Of a stretch of DNA of 64,000 bases, positions 52,066-60,772 are shown piece by piece (positions within the stretch are counted from its first letter, which is position 1; every line of letters starts with the position of its first letter). The DNA comes from JACTMJ01 sp039812845. Its GTDB lineage: Bacteria > Acidobacteriota > Terriglobia > Bryobacterales > Bryobacteraceae. The position numbers were made by a program, and so were the translations under genes. The notes below the pieces were generated by a model. That model was not told the origin of the DNA, searched no databases, and saw only the letters and a list, made by a program, of their open reading frames with translations. The stretch is from the NCBI GenBank assembly GCA_039812845.1, contig JBDIBK010000005.1, positions 1 through 64,000 of the forward strand, given 5' to 3'.

Positions 52066-53070
52066 TCAATAGTCCCGCATGACGACGAAATCCGGCAATG
52101 CCTGGAGGGCGCGCTGCGCGGCCGATTCGGGGAACTGGCCGATCAGGATGCCGGCCTTGGCGGCATAGTCGGCGGCCGCCTGACGCGCGAATTCGATGCC
52201 ACTGTGGTTGCGGACAATCTCCAAAACGCGATGGAAGGGCACGTTCCGGTAACTGCGCTCGGCGAGCACGCGTTCGACGTCGGCGCGTTCGGACGCCGTC
52301 GCCTGCTCCACGGCGTAGAGAAGCGGGAGGGTGAGCTTGCCTTCGCGCAAATCGCTTCCGACGGGCTTGCCGAGCGTTTCTTCCGTGGAGGTGAAATCGA
52401 GGATATCGTCCACCAACTGGAAGGCCATGCCGAGGTTCCACGCGAACTTGCCGAGCCGTGTTTCCTCCTCGTCGGTGGCGTGACCGGCACAGGCACCGAG
52501 GCGTGCGCAGGCGGAGAAGAGGCTCGCGGTCTTGCGGTCGACCAATTCGAGGTATTCGTCCCGTTCCACGACCTTGCCGAGCAGACGGGCCTGCAGGAGT
52601 TCGCCTTCCACCATTCGCTGCGTGAGGCCGATGAGGAGGTCGAGCAGGTGGTAGTTCCGCATTTCGAGCGCAATGCGGAATGCCTGCATGTAGAGCCAGT
52701 CTCCGGAGAGCACGCTGGTCTGGTTGCCCCACAGCGCATTGGTGGAGGCCCTGCCGCGGCGAGTTTCCGCTTCGTCGATCACGTCGTCATGGATCAGCGT
52801 AGCGGTATGAATCAATTCGACCACCGCCGCCAGACGCACGCTGGTTTGCGAATCCCGGTTGGCGAAGAGCTGGGCCGTCAGGAGCACGAGGGTGGGGCGC
52901 AATCGCTTGCCGCCGCTCGATTGCAGATGCTCCGCAATCAGCGTCACCGCCGATTCCGAAGCCACGGACTCCGCACGGAACTGCTCTTCGACCCGGTGGA
53001 GGTCGCCGGCGATCAGTTCGAAGACTTCCCTAGCCGATAACGTGCGGCTAAGATCACTGCTCATGCTCAT
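52066..53070 (-). CDS. Polyprenyl diphosphate synthase (long-chain trans-isoprenyl)
   Basis: This enzyme chain-extends isoprenoid diphosphates for quinone side chains or lipid carriers. From the ATG at 53070 (AGGA nine bases upstream) it is 334 aa. Both aspartate-rich motifs are present: HTATLIHDDVIDEAETRRG (first) and FQLVDDILDFTSTEETLGKP (second), plus GGKRLRPTLVLL. The family is IspB/HepT-like; product length cannot be read off. It lies 16 bases after the TatD gene on the same strand. Confidence 0.94.
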   Translation of the reverse strand: MSMSSDLSRTLSAREVFELIAGDLHRVEEQFRAESVASESAVTLIAEHLQSSGGKRLRPTLVLLTAQLFANRDSQTSVRLAAVVELIHTATLIHDDVIDEAETRRGRASTNALWGNQTSVLSGDWLYMQAFRIALEMRNYHLLDLLIGLTQRMVEGELLQARLLGKVVERDEYLELVDRKTASLFSACARLGACAGHATDEEETRLGKFAWNLGMAFQLVDDILDFTSTEETLGKPVGSDLREGKLTLPLLYAVEQATASERADVERVLAERSYRNVPFHRVLEIVRNHSGIEFARQAAADYAAKAGILIGQFPESAAQRALQALPDFVVMRDY

Positions 53071-53086
53071 GAAGCGAATTCCTAGT

Positions 53087-53914
53087 TTACTGATTCGCCA
53101 ACTTTCGGGCAAAGACCATTTCCTGGAAGTTCCCGGACGTCGCCCTCCGCACGTCCTCCAGGGGAAGGCCTTTCACCTCCGCCAGCTTCCGGGCAGTGTG
53201 AACGAGGTATGCGGGTTCGTTGCGCTTGCCGCGGAGGGGGACCGGCGCCAGATAGGGCGCATCCGTTTCCAAAAGCAATCGATTCAATGGCGCAGCCGCC
53301 ACGGCCGCCCTCAGATCCGCGGCCTTGGGGAACGTGAGCACGCCGCCGATTCCCAAGTGAAATCCGAGCGCGAGCGCTTCCTCGGCCTCCGCCGGACCGC
53401 CGGAAAAGCAGTGGAAAACACCGCCGCTCCCCGCGCCGGCCCAGACTTCCCTTATGCAATCCACGGTCTCCCGCCATGCTTCCCTGGTATGAATCGCGAC
53501 GGGCATCTCCAGTTCCGCCGCGATCTCCAATTGTTTGCGAAAGACGCCGAGCTGCACGCCGCGCGGGGAATGGTCGTAGTGAAAATCGAGCCCCATCTCG
53601 CCAAGGAGGAGCACCTTAGGGTGAGCGGCAAGGCGGCGCATCGCCACCCAAGTCTCTTGGGAAGCCTTAGACGCATCGTGCGGATGCACGCCCACGCTCG
53701 CGTAGACGGGAGGGTAGGCTTCCGCCATGCGAATGCCCGCCTCGAGATCCGGCGGGCCGTCGCCGGTGCCGATCGAGAGCAGCATCCCGATGCCGGCTTC
53801 GAGCGCGCGTTCGACGACGGCATCGCGTTCGGCTTCAAACTGCGCGTCATCCAGATGGCAGTGGGATTCGATGAATCCGGCGATTGCCGGACCCACGCTG
53901 GGCTCGCGGCTCAC
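53087..53914 (-). CDS. tatD: TatD-family metal-dependent deoxyribonuclease/hydrolase
   Basis: TatD proteins are TIM-barrel metallohydrolases with 3'-5' DNase activity. The 275-aa product has the HxH pair ESHCHLDD (His18, His20), SVGVHPHDAS, GEMGLDFHYD, PVAIHTREAW, VFHCFSGG and ETDAPYLAP. The gene overlaps the metG stop by 4 bases, a common bacterial pairing. Despite the name it is not part of Tat transport. Confidence 0.95.
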   Translation of the reverse strand: MSREPSVGPAIAGFIESHCHLDDAQFEAERDAVVERALEAGIGMLLSIGTGDGPPDLEAGIRMAEAYPPVYASVGVHPHDASKASQETWVAMRRLAAHPKVLLLGEMGLDFHYDHSPRGVQLGVFRKQLEIAAELEMPVAIHTREAWRETVDCIREVWAGAGSGGVFHCFSGGPAEAEEALALGFHLGIGGVLTFPKAADLRAAVAAAPLNRLLLETDAPYLAPVPLRGKRNEPAYLVHTARKLAEVKGLPLEDVRRATSGNFQEMVFARKLANQ

Positions 53915-55875
53915 TTCAGCCGGGCTCCCACCGGAACGTCTTCGAGAAATCCCGCGAGCACCGGATTCCCGCCTTCGAGCGATGCCGCCAGCACCATGCC
54001 ATTCGATTCGATGCCGCGCAGTTTGCGAGGGGCCAAGTTGGCGGCGATGAGCACCTTGCGGCCGATCAAGTCTTCCGGTTTATAGTAGAGCGCCAGCCCG
54101 GCAAGAATCGTGCGCGCTTCCGCTTCGCCAAGATCCACCTTGAGATGGAGCAGCTTATCCGCCTTCGGGACGGGCTCCGCGTGCAGGATGCGGCCGACGC
54201 GCATATCGACTTTCGCGAAATCGTCAATGGTGATTTGCGCTTCGAGCGGGGCCACATCGCCGAGCGGGGCTGGCTCCGGTTCCTTGCCCACCATGCGGGC
54301 CTGCTCCAGGGAAATCTGCTGTTCCAGTTCGCGCATGCGCGGAATCACCTCTTCAGCCTTCAAACGGGGGAAAAGCGGCGCTTCCGGAAGGGCTGCTACT
54401 TTGCCGCCCTTCGGCAACTGTCCCCAGGCGAGCGAATCCCATTGGAGCGCTTCCACTTTGCCCTGGCCACCGAGAATTTCCCAGAGCTTTTGGGCGGAAG
54501 CGGGAATCACGGGAGAGACGAGCACGGTAACCACGCGCAGTGCTTCCGCGGCGGTATACAGCGCCTCTTCCAAAGCTGCCTTATCCGCCGGATCGCCAGA
54601 CTTCGCGAGGGTCCAGGGCTTCTTTTCGACAATGAACTTGTCGACGCGGGAGATGAGCCCCCAGATGGCTTCGAGCGCCTTTGAAAACTCGAAGTTCTCG
54701 TAATGCGCGCGGGCGGCTTCGATGGTTTCGGCCGCGGTTGCCGCAACACCGGCGTCGCCGTTGCCCTCGGGAGAAGGAACGCGCCCGTCGAAGTATTGGT
54801 GCAGCATCGCGACGGTGCGGCTGGCGAGATTCCCTAGCCCGTTGGCGAGATCCGCATTGAAGCGCTGCACCAGCGCGTCGTAGCTGAAGCCGCCATCGTG
54901 GCCGAACGGGATCTCGCGGAGCAGGAAGTAGCGCAAGCCCTCGATGCCCATTACCCGGTGAATGGGTTCCGCGCGCACGATGTTGCCGCGCGATTTGCTC
55001 ATCTTGTCGTTCTCAAAGAGCAGCCAGCCGTGAGCGAATACCTGCTTCGGCAGAGGCCAGCCGGCCGCCATGAGGAAGGCAGGCCAGTAGACGGCGTGAA
55101 AGCGCAGAATTTCCTTGCCGATCAGGTGTAGGTCCGCCGGCCAGCGGTCTTCCCCGGCAACGGCCGTGTAGTAGCTGCTGAGCGCATCGAACCAGACGTA
55201 GAAAACCTGCCCGTCCCCAGTGGGCAGCGGGATGCCCCAGGTGATTGAGCCTCGGCTGATGGAGAGATCTTCGAGGCCGCCGCGCACAAAGCTCAGCACT
55301 TCGTTACGGCGGAAATCCGGCCGGACGAAGCCGGGCTGGGATTCGTAGAGTTCAATGAGGCGATCCTGGAAGGCGGAGAGGCGGAAAAAGTAGTTCTCCT
55401 CCGTCACCTCTTCGAGCGGCTGGCCGTTCACCGGGGAAACGTCGCCCGGCTTGGCACCCTGGACGAAGGTCTCTTCGCCCACGTCGTACATGCCGGTGTA
55501 GCTTTCCTTGTAGATGTAGCCGTTGGCCTGGCAGCGGCGAAAGAGCTCCTGCACGGTTTCCACGTGGCGCGGATCGGTCGTCCGAATGAAGCGGTCGCCG
55601 GGGTTGGTTTCCGGGTCGAGCAAGCCGAGCATCTTCCATTGACGCCGGAACTCATTCGAAATGATAGTGGCGAATTCGGCCGGCGTCTTGCCGGTCTTTT
55701 TCGCGGCCCGCTCAATCTTCAGCCCGTGTTCGTCGGTGCCCGTGGTGAGCACGGCGTCATAGCCGCGCATGCGCTTGTAGCGCCGGATGGTGTCGGCCGC
55801 CAGGGTCGTATAGGTGTGCCCGATATGCGGGGCCGCGTTGACGTAATAGATGGGCGTCGTGAGGTAGTATTTCAT
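53911..55875 (-). CDS. metG: Methionyl-tRNA synthetase
   Basis: MetRS charges initiator and elongator tRNA-Met. From the ATG at 55875 the 654-aa protein has the class I HIGH-type motif PIYYVNAAPHIGHTYTT, KMSKS in NDKMSKSRGN (lysine of the second motif), the anticodon-binding helices and a C-terminal tRNA-binding OB-fold (about 545-654; FAKVDMRVGRILHAEPVPKADKLLHLKVDLG, read in parts). The C-terminal domain supports dimerisation. The frame extends upstream 40 codons but lacks a site and resembles a shadow. Confidence 0.96.
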   Translation of the reverse strand: MKYYLTTPIYYVNAAPHIGHTYTTLAADTIRRYKRMRGYDAVLTTGTDEHGLKIERAAKKTGKTPAEFATIISNEFRRQWKMLGLLDPETNPGDRFIRTTDPRHVETVQELFRRCQANGYIYKESYTGMYDVGEETFVQGAKPGDVSPVNGQPLEEVTEENYFFRLSAFQDRLIELYESQPGFVRPDFRRNEVLSFVRGGLEDLSISRGSITWGIPLPTGDGQVFYVWFDALSSYYTAVAGEDRWPADLHLIGKEILRFHAVYWPAFLMAAGWPLPKQVFAHGWLLFENDKMSKSRGNIVRAEPIHRVMGIEGLRYFLLREIPFGHDGGFSYDALVQRFNADLANGLGNLASRTVAMLHQYFDGRVPSPEGNGDAGVAATAAETIEAARAHYENFEFSKALEAIWGLISRVDKFIVEKKPWTLAKSGDPADKAALEEALYTAAEALRVVTVLVSPVIPASAQKLWEILGGQGKVEALQWDSLAWGQLPKGGKVAALPEAPLFPRLKAEEVIPRMRELEQQISLEQARMVGKEPEPAPLGDVAPLEAQITIDDFAKVDMRVGRILHAEPVPKADKLLHLKVDLGEAEARTILAGLALYYKPEDLIGRKVLIAANLAPRKLRGIESNGMVLAASLEGGNPVLAGFLEDVPVGARLK

Positions 55876-55907
55876 CGTCGTAATCTGATCGCCGGCCGGA
55901 GCGAAGG

Positions 55908-57065
55908 CTATTCGCGCCCGGCCAGATAAATCGCGCTTGCTTCCGCCAGAACGACCTTCAGCGGCACTCCGGCATGCACCGCGACCTGGCGGCAATCTTC
56001 AAACTCCGGCGAGAATGTGCCGCCGCCGGCCACTTTCACGCGCACGGTGCCGAAGCGGGTTTCCACTTCCTCCCAGTGGCGCTGCTGCACGAGGCGGTCC
56101 GCTTCATAGGCCCGGATGCCGAAGGTGGTGGTTTCCGTGAAAATCACGCGCGAGAGGCGCGTCCAATCTTCCGGGCGGCAGAGCACGGTCAACTTCACGC
56201 CGGGCCGGTTCTTCTTCATGAAGACGGATTGCATGGTGACATCGAGCGCGCCCTCGGCGAAGAGGCGTTCCATGGCGTGCCCCACAACCTGGGGGGAGGT
56301 GTCGTCCAGATTCGCTTCGACGACGCGGACGCGGATGGCCTCCGGGATCTCGCCGTCCTCGCCAATCAGCAGGCGCAGCACGTTGGCCATCTCCGGGAAT
56401 TCTTTTGTGCCGGCGCCGTGCCCGGTGGCTTCCACCGTCATCGCCGGCAAGCGCCCGAACTCACTCGCGAGCGTGGCAACCACGGCCGCCCCGGTGGGCG
56501 TACACAGCTCGGTGGCCGGGCCCGCGGAATAGATGGGGATGCCCTGCAGCAGGAGGGCGGTTGCGGGGGTTGGAACGGGCATCACGCCATGGTCCGCCGT
56601 CACGGTTCCAGAGCCCACATTGATGGCGGAGCAGCCAATACGTTCGATACCCAGCAGGTGAAAGCCGAGGCAGGCGCCGACGATATCGGCGATGGAATCG
56701 ATCGCGCCCACCTCATGAAAATGGACCTTCTCTTTCGGCACGCCATGGACCGCCGCCTCCGCCACCGCCAGTTTCTCAAACACAGCCAGGGCATTCGCCT
56801 GCACGGGCCCCGGCAGCGCGGCGCCTTCGATCATCCTGACGATCTGCGGGAGATGGCGATGGGATTTCGAGTCCGTCCCGTCCACGTGAAATTTCGTGGC
56901 GGAGATTCCTTTGCGCTTTACCGGTTCGAGGCGGTAGGCCGCGCCCGTATCCATCGAAAGCAAACCGGCAAGCAACTCCTCGGGGCTCGCGCCGGCGTTC
57001 ACCAGCGCGCCAACAAGCATGTCTCCGCTTACGCCGGAGAAGGCGTCCAAATAGCAAACTCTCAT
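55908..57065 (-). CDS. larC: LarC-type nickel insertion protein
   Basis: LarC inserts nickel into the pyridinium-type cofactor of lactate racemase and related enzymes. The 385-aa protein opens MRVCYLDAFSGVSGDMLVGALVNAG and has VHFHEVGAIDSIADIVGACL, GTVTADHGVMPVPTPATA, and late EANLDDTSPQVVGHAMERLF. It is one continuous frame, not split into LarC1/LarC2. The lar partner genes larB, larE and larA are not in the window, so the target enzyme is unknown. It lies 32 bases upstream of metG on the same strand. Confidence 0.92.
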   Translation of the reverse strand: MRVCYLDAFSGVSGDMLVGALVNAGASPEELLAGLLSMDTGAAYRLEPVKRKGISATKFHVDGTDSKSHRHLPQIVRMIEGAALPGPVQANALAVFEKLAVAEAAVHGVPKEKVHFHEVGAIDSIADIVGACLGFHLLGIERIGCSAINVGSGTVTADHGVMPVPTPATALLLQGIPIYSAGPATELCTPTGAAVVATLASEFGRLPAMTVEATGHGAGTKEFPEMANVLRLLIGEDGEIPEAIRVRVVEANLDDTSPQVVGHAMERLFAEGALDVTMQSVFMKKNRPGVKLTVLCRPEDWTRLSRVIFTETTTFGIRAYEADRLVQQRHWEEVETRFGTVRVKVAGGGTFSPEFEDCRQVAVHAGVPLKVVLAEASAIYLAGRE

Positions 57066-57172
57066 GTGGGTCCCCGCCCAAGGCCGAAAGGCATGGGCAC
57101 AACTTCAATTGTCGCAGGAGATGGCGGACGTTCGGGAATCGCCCGGTTTGGATGCGGAAACCACGCACGCGG

Positions 57173-57931
57173 CTAGCGGCTGGAATCGACGAGATCGGGA
57201 AGGATTTCCGCGGCGTTTCCGCCGAGGCGCAGGTCGACGGAGTCGCTGATCGGAGTGCGGTGCGCATTGATCTCCACCGTCCGCGCGCCGCCTCGCATTC
57301 CGATGGTGATAAGCCCCGAAGCAGGGTAGACCACCGCCGAGGTTCCCACGACGAGCACGAGTTCCGCGCGCTTCACTGCCGCTTCCGCCTCTTCCCAGAC
57401 AGCAAAGGGCAGGGCCTCCCCAAACCAAACGACGGCGGGCCGCAGCACGGCTCTGGGGTTGCAGGAGCAATGCGGGGGCAGGGGCGTGAGCGGCACATCG
57501 CGATTCACGCGACGCTCTCCGCAGAGCATGCAGGCCGTTTCCCAGATATCGCCATGCAGTCTCAGCGGATTCCCGCTGCCCGCGAGACTGTGGAGACCGT
57601 CGACGTTCTGCGTGATCAGCGTGAAATCGCCCGTGGCGCGCTCTATCTCCACCAGCGCGCGATGGCCGGCGTTGGGTTCCGCCGCCGCGATGATCTCGCG
57701 CCGCCAGTTGTACCATTCCCAGACCAGTTTGGGATCCTGCGCGAAGGCCTGCGGCGAGGCCAGTTCCTCCGCGCGATATTTGCGCCACATTCCGCCCGGG
57801 CCGCGAAAGACCGGCACTCCGCTTTCCGCGGAAATTCCGGCTCCGGTGATGACCGCAACGCTTTCGGCTTCACGAAGCCAGCGCCGCGCCTGAACAATGC
57901 TCACTCTTCCATGGTAGCGGCCCCGCGCCAT
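57173..57931 (-). CDS. cobB: Sirtuin-type NAD-dependent protein deacylase
   Basis: Sirtuins remove acyl groups from lysines with NAD+. The protein has GAGISAESGVPVFRGPGGMW, TQNVDGLHSLAG, the catalytic His in LRLHGDIWE, the zinc-binding pairs CMLC and CSC (about residues 135-160), and VGTSAVVYPASGL. The start is uncertain. The ATG at 57931 (252 aa) precedes MARGRYHGRVS; a GTG nine codons later lies right after GGAAGA. It belongs to the class III/CobB group by the short zinc loop. Confidence 0.92.
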   Translation of the reverse strand: MARGRYHGRVSIVQARRWLREAESVAVITGAGISAESGVPVFRGPGGMWRKYRAEELASPQAFAQDPKLVWEWYNWRREIIAAAEPNAGHRALVEIERATGDFTLITQNVDGLHSLAGSGNPLRLHGDIWETACMLCGERRVNRDVPLTPLPPHCSCNPRAVLRPAVVWFGEALPFAVWEEAEAAVKRAELVLVVGTSAVVYPASGLITIGMRGGARTVEINAHRTPISDSVDLRLGGNAAEILPDLVDSSR

Positions 57932-58018
57932 CCGCTTCAGGATGGGCACCCCAGGTTCGGAGATGCTTGGCGCGGACGCGGGCATTCCAGGGCTTGGCGG
58001 CGGGGCTATACTCGGAGA

Positions 58019-58049
58019 TTGGCGCGCTCGATTTGGAATCGCGCGCCAA
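58019..58049. repeat. GC-rich inverted repeat upstream of recA
   Basis: TTGGCGCG (58019-58026) and CGCGCCAA (58042-58049) form an 8-bp stem; an inner CGATT/AATCG pair extends it with a small bulge. No T-run follows. It lies 18 bases before the recA operator and could be a structural or regulatory element. Confidence 0.6.
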
Positions 58050-58066
58050 CAAATTCGTATTGCATG

Positions 58067-58088
58067 ATAGTGTAATCATGTACACTAT
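58067..58088. promoter_or_regulatory. Candidate SOS (LexA) operator before recA
   Basis: ATAGTGTA (58067-58074) and TACACTAT (58081-58088) are perfect complements with a 6-base spacer (ATCATG). The 22-bp palindrome ends 38 bases before the recA start codon, the usual place for the SOS repressor. Acidobacterial LexA boxes differ from the E. coli type, so the identity of the binding protein is inference. Confidence 0.6.
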
Positions 58089-58126
58089 AAAAGTTTCATC
58101 GTAACGCCTCGAGGACGGTCCGCAAC

Positions 58127-59194
58127 ATGGTTGACGAAAAAGAAAAAGCCCGGGTGCTGGCGCTTGCGCTCGGCCAGATCGAAAAGCAGTTTGGCAAGGG
58201 CTCGATTCTGCGCCTCGGCTCGCGGGAATCCATCGTCCCGATTGGCACGATCCCCTCCGGCTCTATCTCGCTCGATTGGGCGCTGGGAATTGGCGGCTTC
58301 CCGAGGGGGCGCATTATTGAGATTTACGGCCCCGAGTCGTCCGGCAAGACAACCATTGCATTGCATGCCATCGCCAGCGCGCAGAAGCTGGGCGGAATGG
58401 CCGCGTTTATCGATGTGGAGCATGCGCTGGACCCGACGTACGCGCATGCGCTGGGCGTGGATGTCGATAACCTGCTGGTGTCTCAGCCGGATTATGGCGA
58501 GCAGGCACTTGAGATCGCGAATACGCTGATTGCTTCGAACTCGATCGACGTGCTGGTTGTGGATTCGGTGGCCGCGCTGGTTCCGAAATCCGAGCTTGAG
58601 GGCGAGATGGGCGATTCCAGCATGGGCGTTCAGGCGCGCCTCATGTCGCAGGCACTGCGCAAGCTCACCGGCATCGTTTCGAAATCGAACTGCTGCCTGA
58701 TCTTCATCAACCAGATCCGCGAGAAGATCGGCGTAATGTTTGGCAATCCGGAGACCACCACCGGCGGGCGCGCGCTGAAATTCTATTCGAGTGTGCGCGT
58801 GGATATCCGCCGCATCGCCGCTATCAAGGATGGGGAGAACGTGGTGGGCAACCGGACCAAAGCCAAAGTGGTGAAGAACAAAGTGGCCCCACCCTTCCGC
58901 GAGGCGGAGTTCGACATTATGTATGGCGAGGGCGTCTCGCGCGAGGGCGACATCCTGGATTTGGGCGTGAAGCACGAACTCGTTGAGAAGAGCGGGTCAT
59001 GGTACAGCTTTCAGGCGGAACGCATCGGCCAGGGACGCGAGAATGCGAAACAATTCCTGCGGGATCACCCGGAACTCACCGCCACGCTCGATGTGGAACT
59101 GCGCAGAGTGCTGGGAATGACCAAACCGCCGCTGACCGAGAATGGCGACGGGGAGGAAAGCGCTCCGAAACCCACGGGCAAGGCGAGGGGCTGA
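58127..59194 (+). CDS. recA: DNA recombinase RecA
   Basis: RecA forms filaments on single-stranded DNA for recombination and triggers LexA self-cleavage in SOS. The 355-aa protein has GPESSGKTT (68-76, Walker A), YGEQALEIANTLI, the L1/L2 loops (KLTGIVSKSNCCLIFINQIREKIGVMFGNPETTTGG, read in parts), and a C-terminal acidic tail of the usual kind. The start has no strong Shine-Dalgarno; a GGACGG lies about 9 bases upstream. The gene stands alone behind the palindrome, consistent with SOS control. Confidence 0.98.
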   Translation: MVDEKEKARVLALALGQIEKQFGKGSILRLGSRESIVPIGTIPSGSISLDWALGIGGFPRGRIIEIYGPESSGKTTIALHAIASAQKLGGMAAFIDVEHALDPTYAHALGVDVDNLLVSQPDYGEQALEIANTLIASNSIDVLVVDSVAALVPKSELEGEMGDSSMGVQARLMSQALRKLTGIVSKSNCCLIFINQIREKIGVMFGNPETTTGGRALKFYSSVRVDIRRIAAIKDGENVVGNRTKAKVVKNKVAPPFREAEFDIMYGEGVSREGDILDLGVKHELVEKSGSWYSFQAERIGQGRENAKQFLRDHPELTATLDVELRRVLGMTKPPLTENGDGEESAPKPTGKARG

Positions 59195-59559
59195 GCACTC
59201 CGCAGTTACCCGAACCGGCGCTGAGCGCACTCTGCGCGCCACTTATGGGGCGTGGAACGGCTGGGTTCGGAGCCGTTCGTGCCCTCGTTTTTCAGGGCCT
59301 TGGCGCCATTCCGCAGGGCGCTAAGCTGTCCGCGGGCCGGAAAATTGGGTGTTTTGCCCAAAAAAGTGCGTCAACCCCTTGAAAAATGGCCCCTGCCACG
59401 CAATTCTCTCTTTACAAGCCGTCCACATTTTCTTATTCTTGAATCGGCAGTCTCAGCGAAACCATTCCGCGCTGTATTTGTTTCGGGATGGCTTTTCCGC
59501 GGGAATATCTGTCGTCTGGAAAGTTTGGGAGTAATCGCGATTCGAAGGAGCCCATCGTC
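59195..59559. other. Intergenic region between recA and the HU-type gene
   Basis: This 365-base gap contains the candidate HU promoter at 59411-59439. The rest shows no hairpin terminator for recA that I can see with confidence, no ORF with a ribosome site, and no RNA gene. Confidence 0.45.
59411..59439 (+). promoter_or_regulatory. Candidate sigma-70 promoter for the HU-type gene
   Basis: TTTACA (59411-59416) and TATTCT (59434-59439) are 17 bases apart. The -35 box matches the consensus at five of six bases. Transcription would give a leader of about 115 bases before the ATG at 59560. Confidence 0.45.
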
Positions 59560-59874
59560 ATGGCAGAAGTAAAGAAAATGACCCAGAGCGATCTGGTGAA
59601 GGAACTTGCCGCGGCCCTGGAAGTGACCAGCAAGCAGGCAAAGGCCTTTGTGGAAAAGTACGCGGAGATCGCCATCCGCGAAGCGAAGAAAACCGGCGTG
59701 TTCGTTGCGCCAGGTCTGGGACGGCTGGTGAAACTGGAGCGGAAAGCGCGGACGGGCCGCAACCCCGCGACGGGCGAATCCATCAAGATCCCGGCCAAGA
59801 AAGTGGTGAAGTTCCGTGTAGCCAAAGCCGCGCAGGACGCCATTGTGCCGCCGAAGGCGAAGAAAGCGAAATAG
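59560..59874 (+). CDS. hup: HU-type DNA-binding protein
   Basis: HU proteins bend and package bacterial DNA. From the ATG at 59560 (GAAGGAG nine bases upstream) the product is 104 aa, with the HU pattern MTQSDLVKELAAALEVTSKQAKAFVE (read in parts), FVAPGLGRLVKLERKARTGRNPATGESIKIPAKKVVKFR (read in parts), and an extra lysine-rich tail PPKAKKAK. The tail may add DNA contacts. A strong terminator follows, so the gene is monocistronic. Confidence 0.93.
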   Translation: MAEVKKMTQSDLVKELAAALEVTSKQAKAFVEKYAEIAIREAKKTGVFVAPGLGRLVKLERKARTGRNPATGESIKIPAKKVVKFRVAKAAQDAIVPPKAKKAK

Positions 59875-59945
59875 CCGGGAAGCTCGGCGGATCCCCCATT
59901 CCGGTTGCACGGTCTGGCGCGTCAACCAACACCATCCACCAATAC

Positions 59946-59976
59946 AAAAGCCCCGCGGTCGTTTCGCGGGGCTTTT
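59946..59976 (+). terminator. Rho-independent terminator after the HU-type gene
   Basis: AAAAGCCCCGCG and CGCGGGGCTTTT form a 12-bp stem around a 7-base loop, ending in a T-run. It is 71 bases after the HU stop and would also stop transcription coming from tatA on the other strand. Confidence 0.92.
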
Positions 59977-60033
59977 ATTTGAAACCCTTTGGATTGGGAG
60001 CAGGCACCGCTTCCGCGGCTCGGCATCGTTTGC

Positions 60034-60207
60034 CTATTTATCTTCCCGCTCGTCTTCCTTTTTCTTATTCTCGTCCTTGACAGCCGTCTTGAAATTGCGA
60101 ATTCCTTCGCCCAAGCCCTTGGCGATCTCGGGAATTTTCTTGCCGCCGAAGAGCAGCACGGCGATTCCGAGAATAATCAACAGTTCCCAAATGCCAATCT
60201 GGCGCAT
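60034..60207 (-). CDS. tatA: Twin-arginine translocase subunit TatA/E
   Basis: TatA forms the pore of the twin-arginine pathway, which exports folded proteins. The 57-aa protein has a short membrane helix (IGIWELLIILGIAVLLFG), the conserved FGGKKIPEIAKGLGEGIRNFK amphipathic helix (read in parts) and a charged tail. The ATG at 60207 is preceded by AAGGAGG four bases away. tatB and tatC are not adjacent. Tat-like signals appear in several proteins of the window (sulfatase, NIPSNAP, M19-like and the toroid-like protein). Confidence 0.95.
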   Translation of the reverse strand: MRQIGIWELLIILGIAVLLFGGKKIPEIAKGLGEGIRNFKTAVKDENKKKEDEREDK

Positions 60208-60257
60208 TCGGCCTCCTTGCAGTTCACCTTTATTGTAGGGACGGGTTAAATCGGGCG

Positions 60258-60749
60258 TCAACCTTCCGTCCCGCGCCCCCCGTACTCCTCCCGAATCTCG
60301 CGCCCTTGCGCGGACTTCCCCTCCAGCACGGCGTAGGTGCTCGTGGCGAAGGCCACCAGCTTGCCGTCGCTGTCGGTAATCCGGCATTCCATGAAGCCAA
60401 GCGTGCGTCCACGCTGCAGCACTTCGCCCCGCGCGCGCACGGTCTTCTCAAACACCGGACGCAGATAGTTGATTTTCTGCTCCACCGTGGTGAAACTCTG
60501 CCCCTTCTCCATGGTGGTGCCGAAGGCCAGCCCCATTGCGGAATCCGCAATCACCGACAGCACGCCGCCGTGAATGGTGCCGGCAATATTTTGATGCACT
60601 TCCTTCGGGACGAGCTCTACGGTCACAACGCCGGGCTCCGCCTCGACGACGTGGAAGCCGAGGTGCTCCGCCAGGGGCATGGGGAATGCCCTGCCGGCGA
60701 TGGCCTCTCGCAAGAGATCGAGCATCGGGCCGCCGAAATTCACTTCCAT
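60258..60749 (-). CDS. PaaI-type hotdog thioesterase
   Basis: Hotdog thioesterases hydrolyse acyl-CoA or related thioesters. From the ATG at 60749 the 163-aa protein has HQNIAGTIHGGVLSVIADSAMGLAFGTTM (read in parts), where the HGG loop and the Asp in ADSAMG are the PaaI/YbgC-type active-site pattern, and TTVEQKINYLRPV. The extended frame upstream has no site. It follows the NIPSNAP gene on the same strand. The substrate is unknown. Confidence 0.88.
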   Translation of the reverse strand: MEVNFGGPMLDLLREAIAGRAFPMPLAEHLGFHVVEAEPGVVTVELVPKEVHQNIAGTIHGGVLSVIADSAMGLAFGTTMEKGQSFTTVEQKINYLRPVFEKTVRARGEVLQRGRTLGFMECRITDSDGKLVAFATSTYAVLEGKSAQGREIREEYGGRGTEG

Positions 60750-60772
60750 GGCCAAACCCGCGCCACCCGGCG

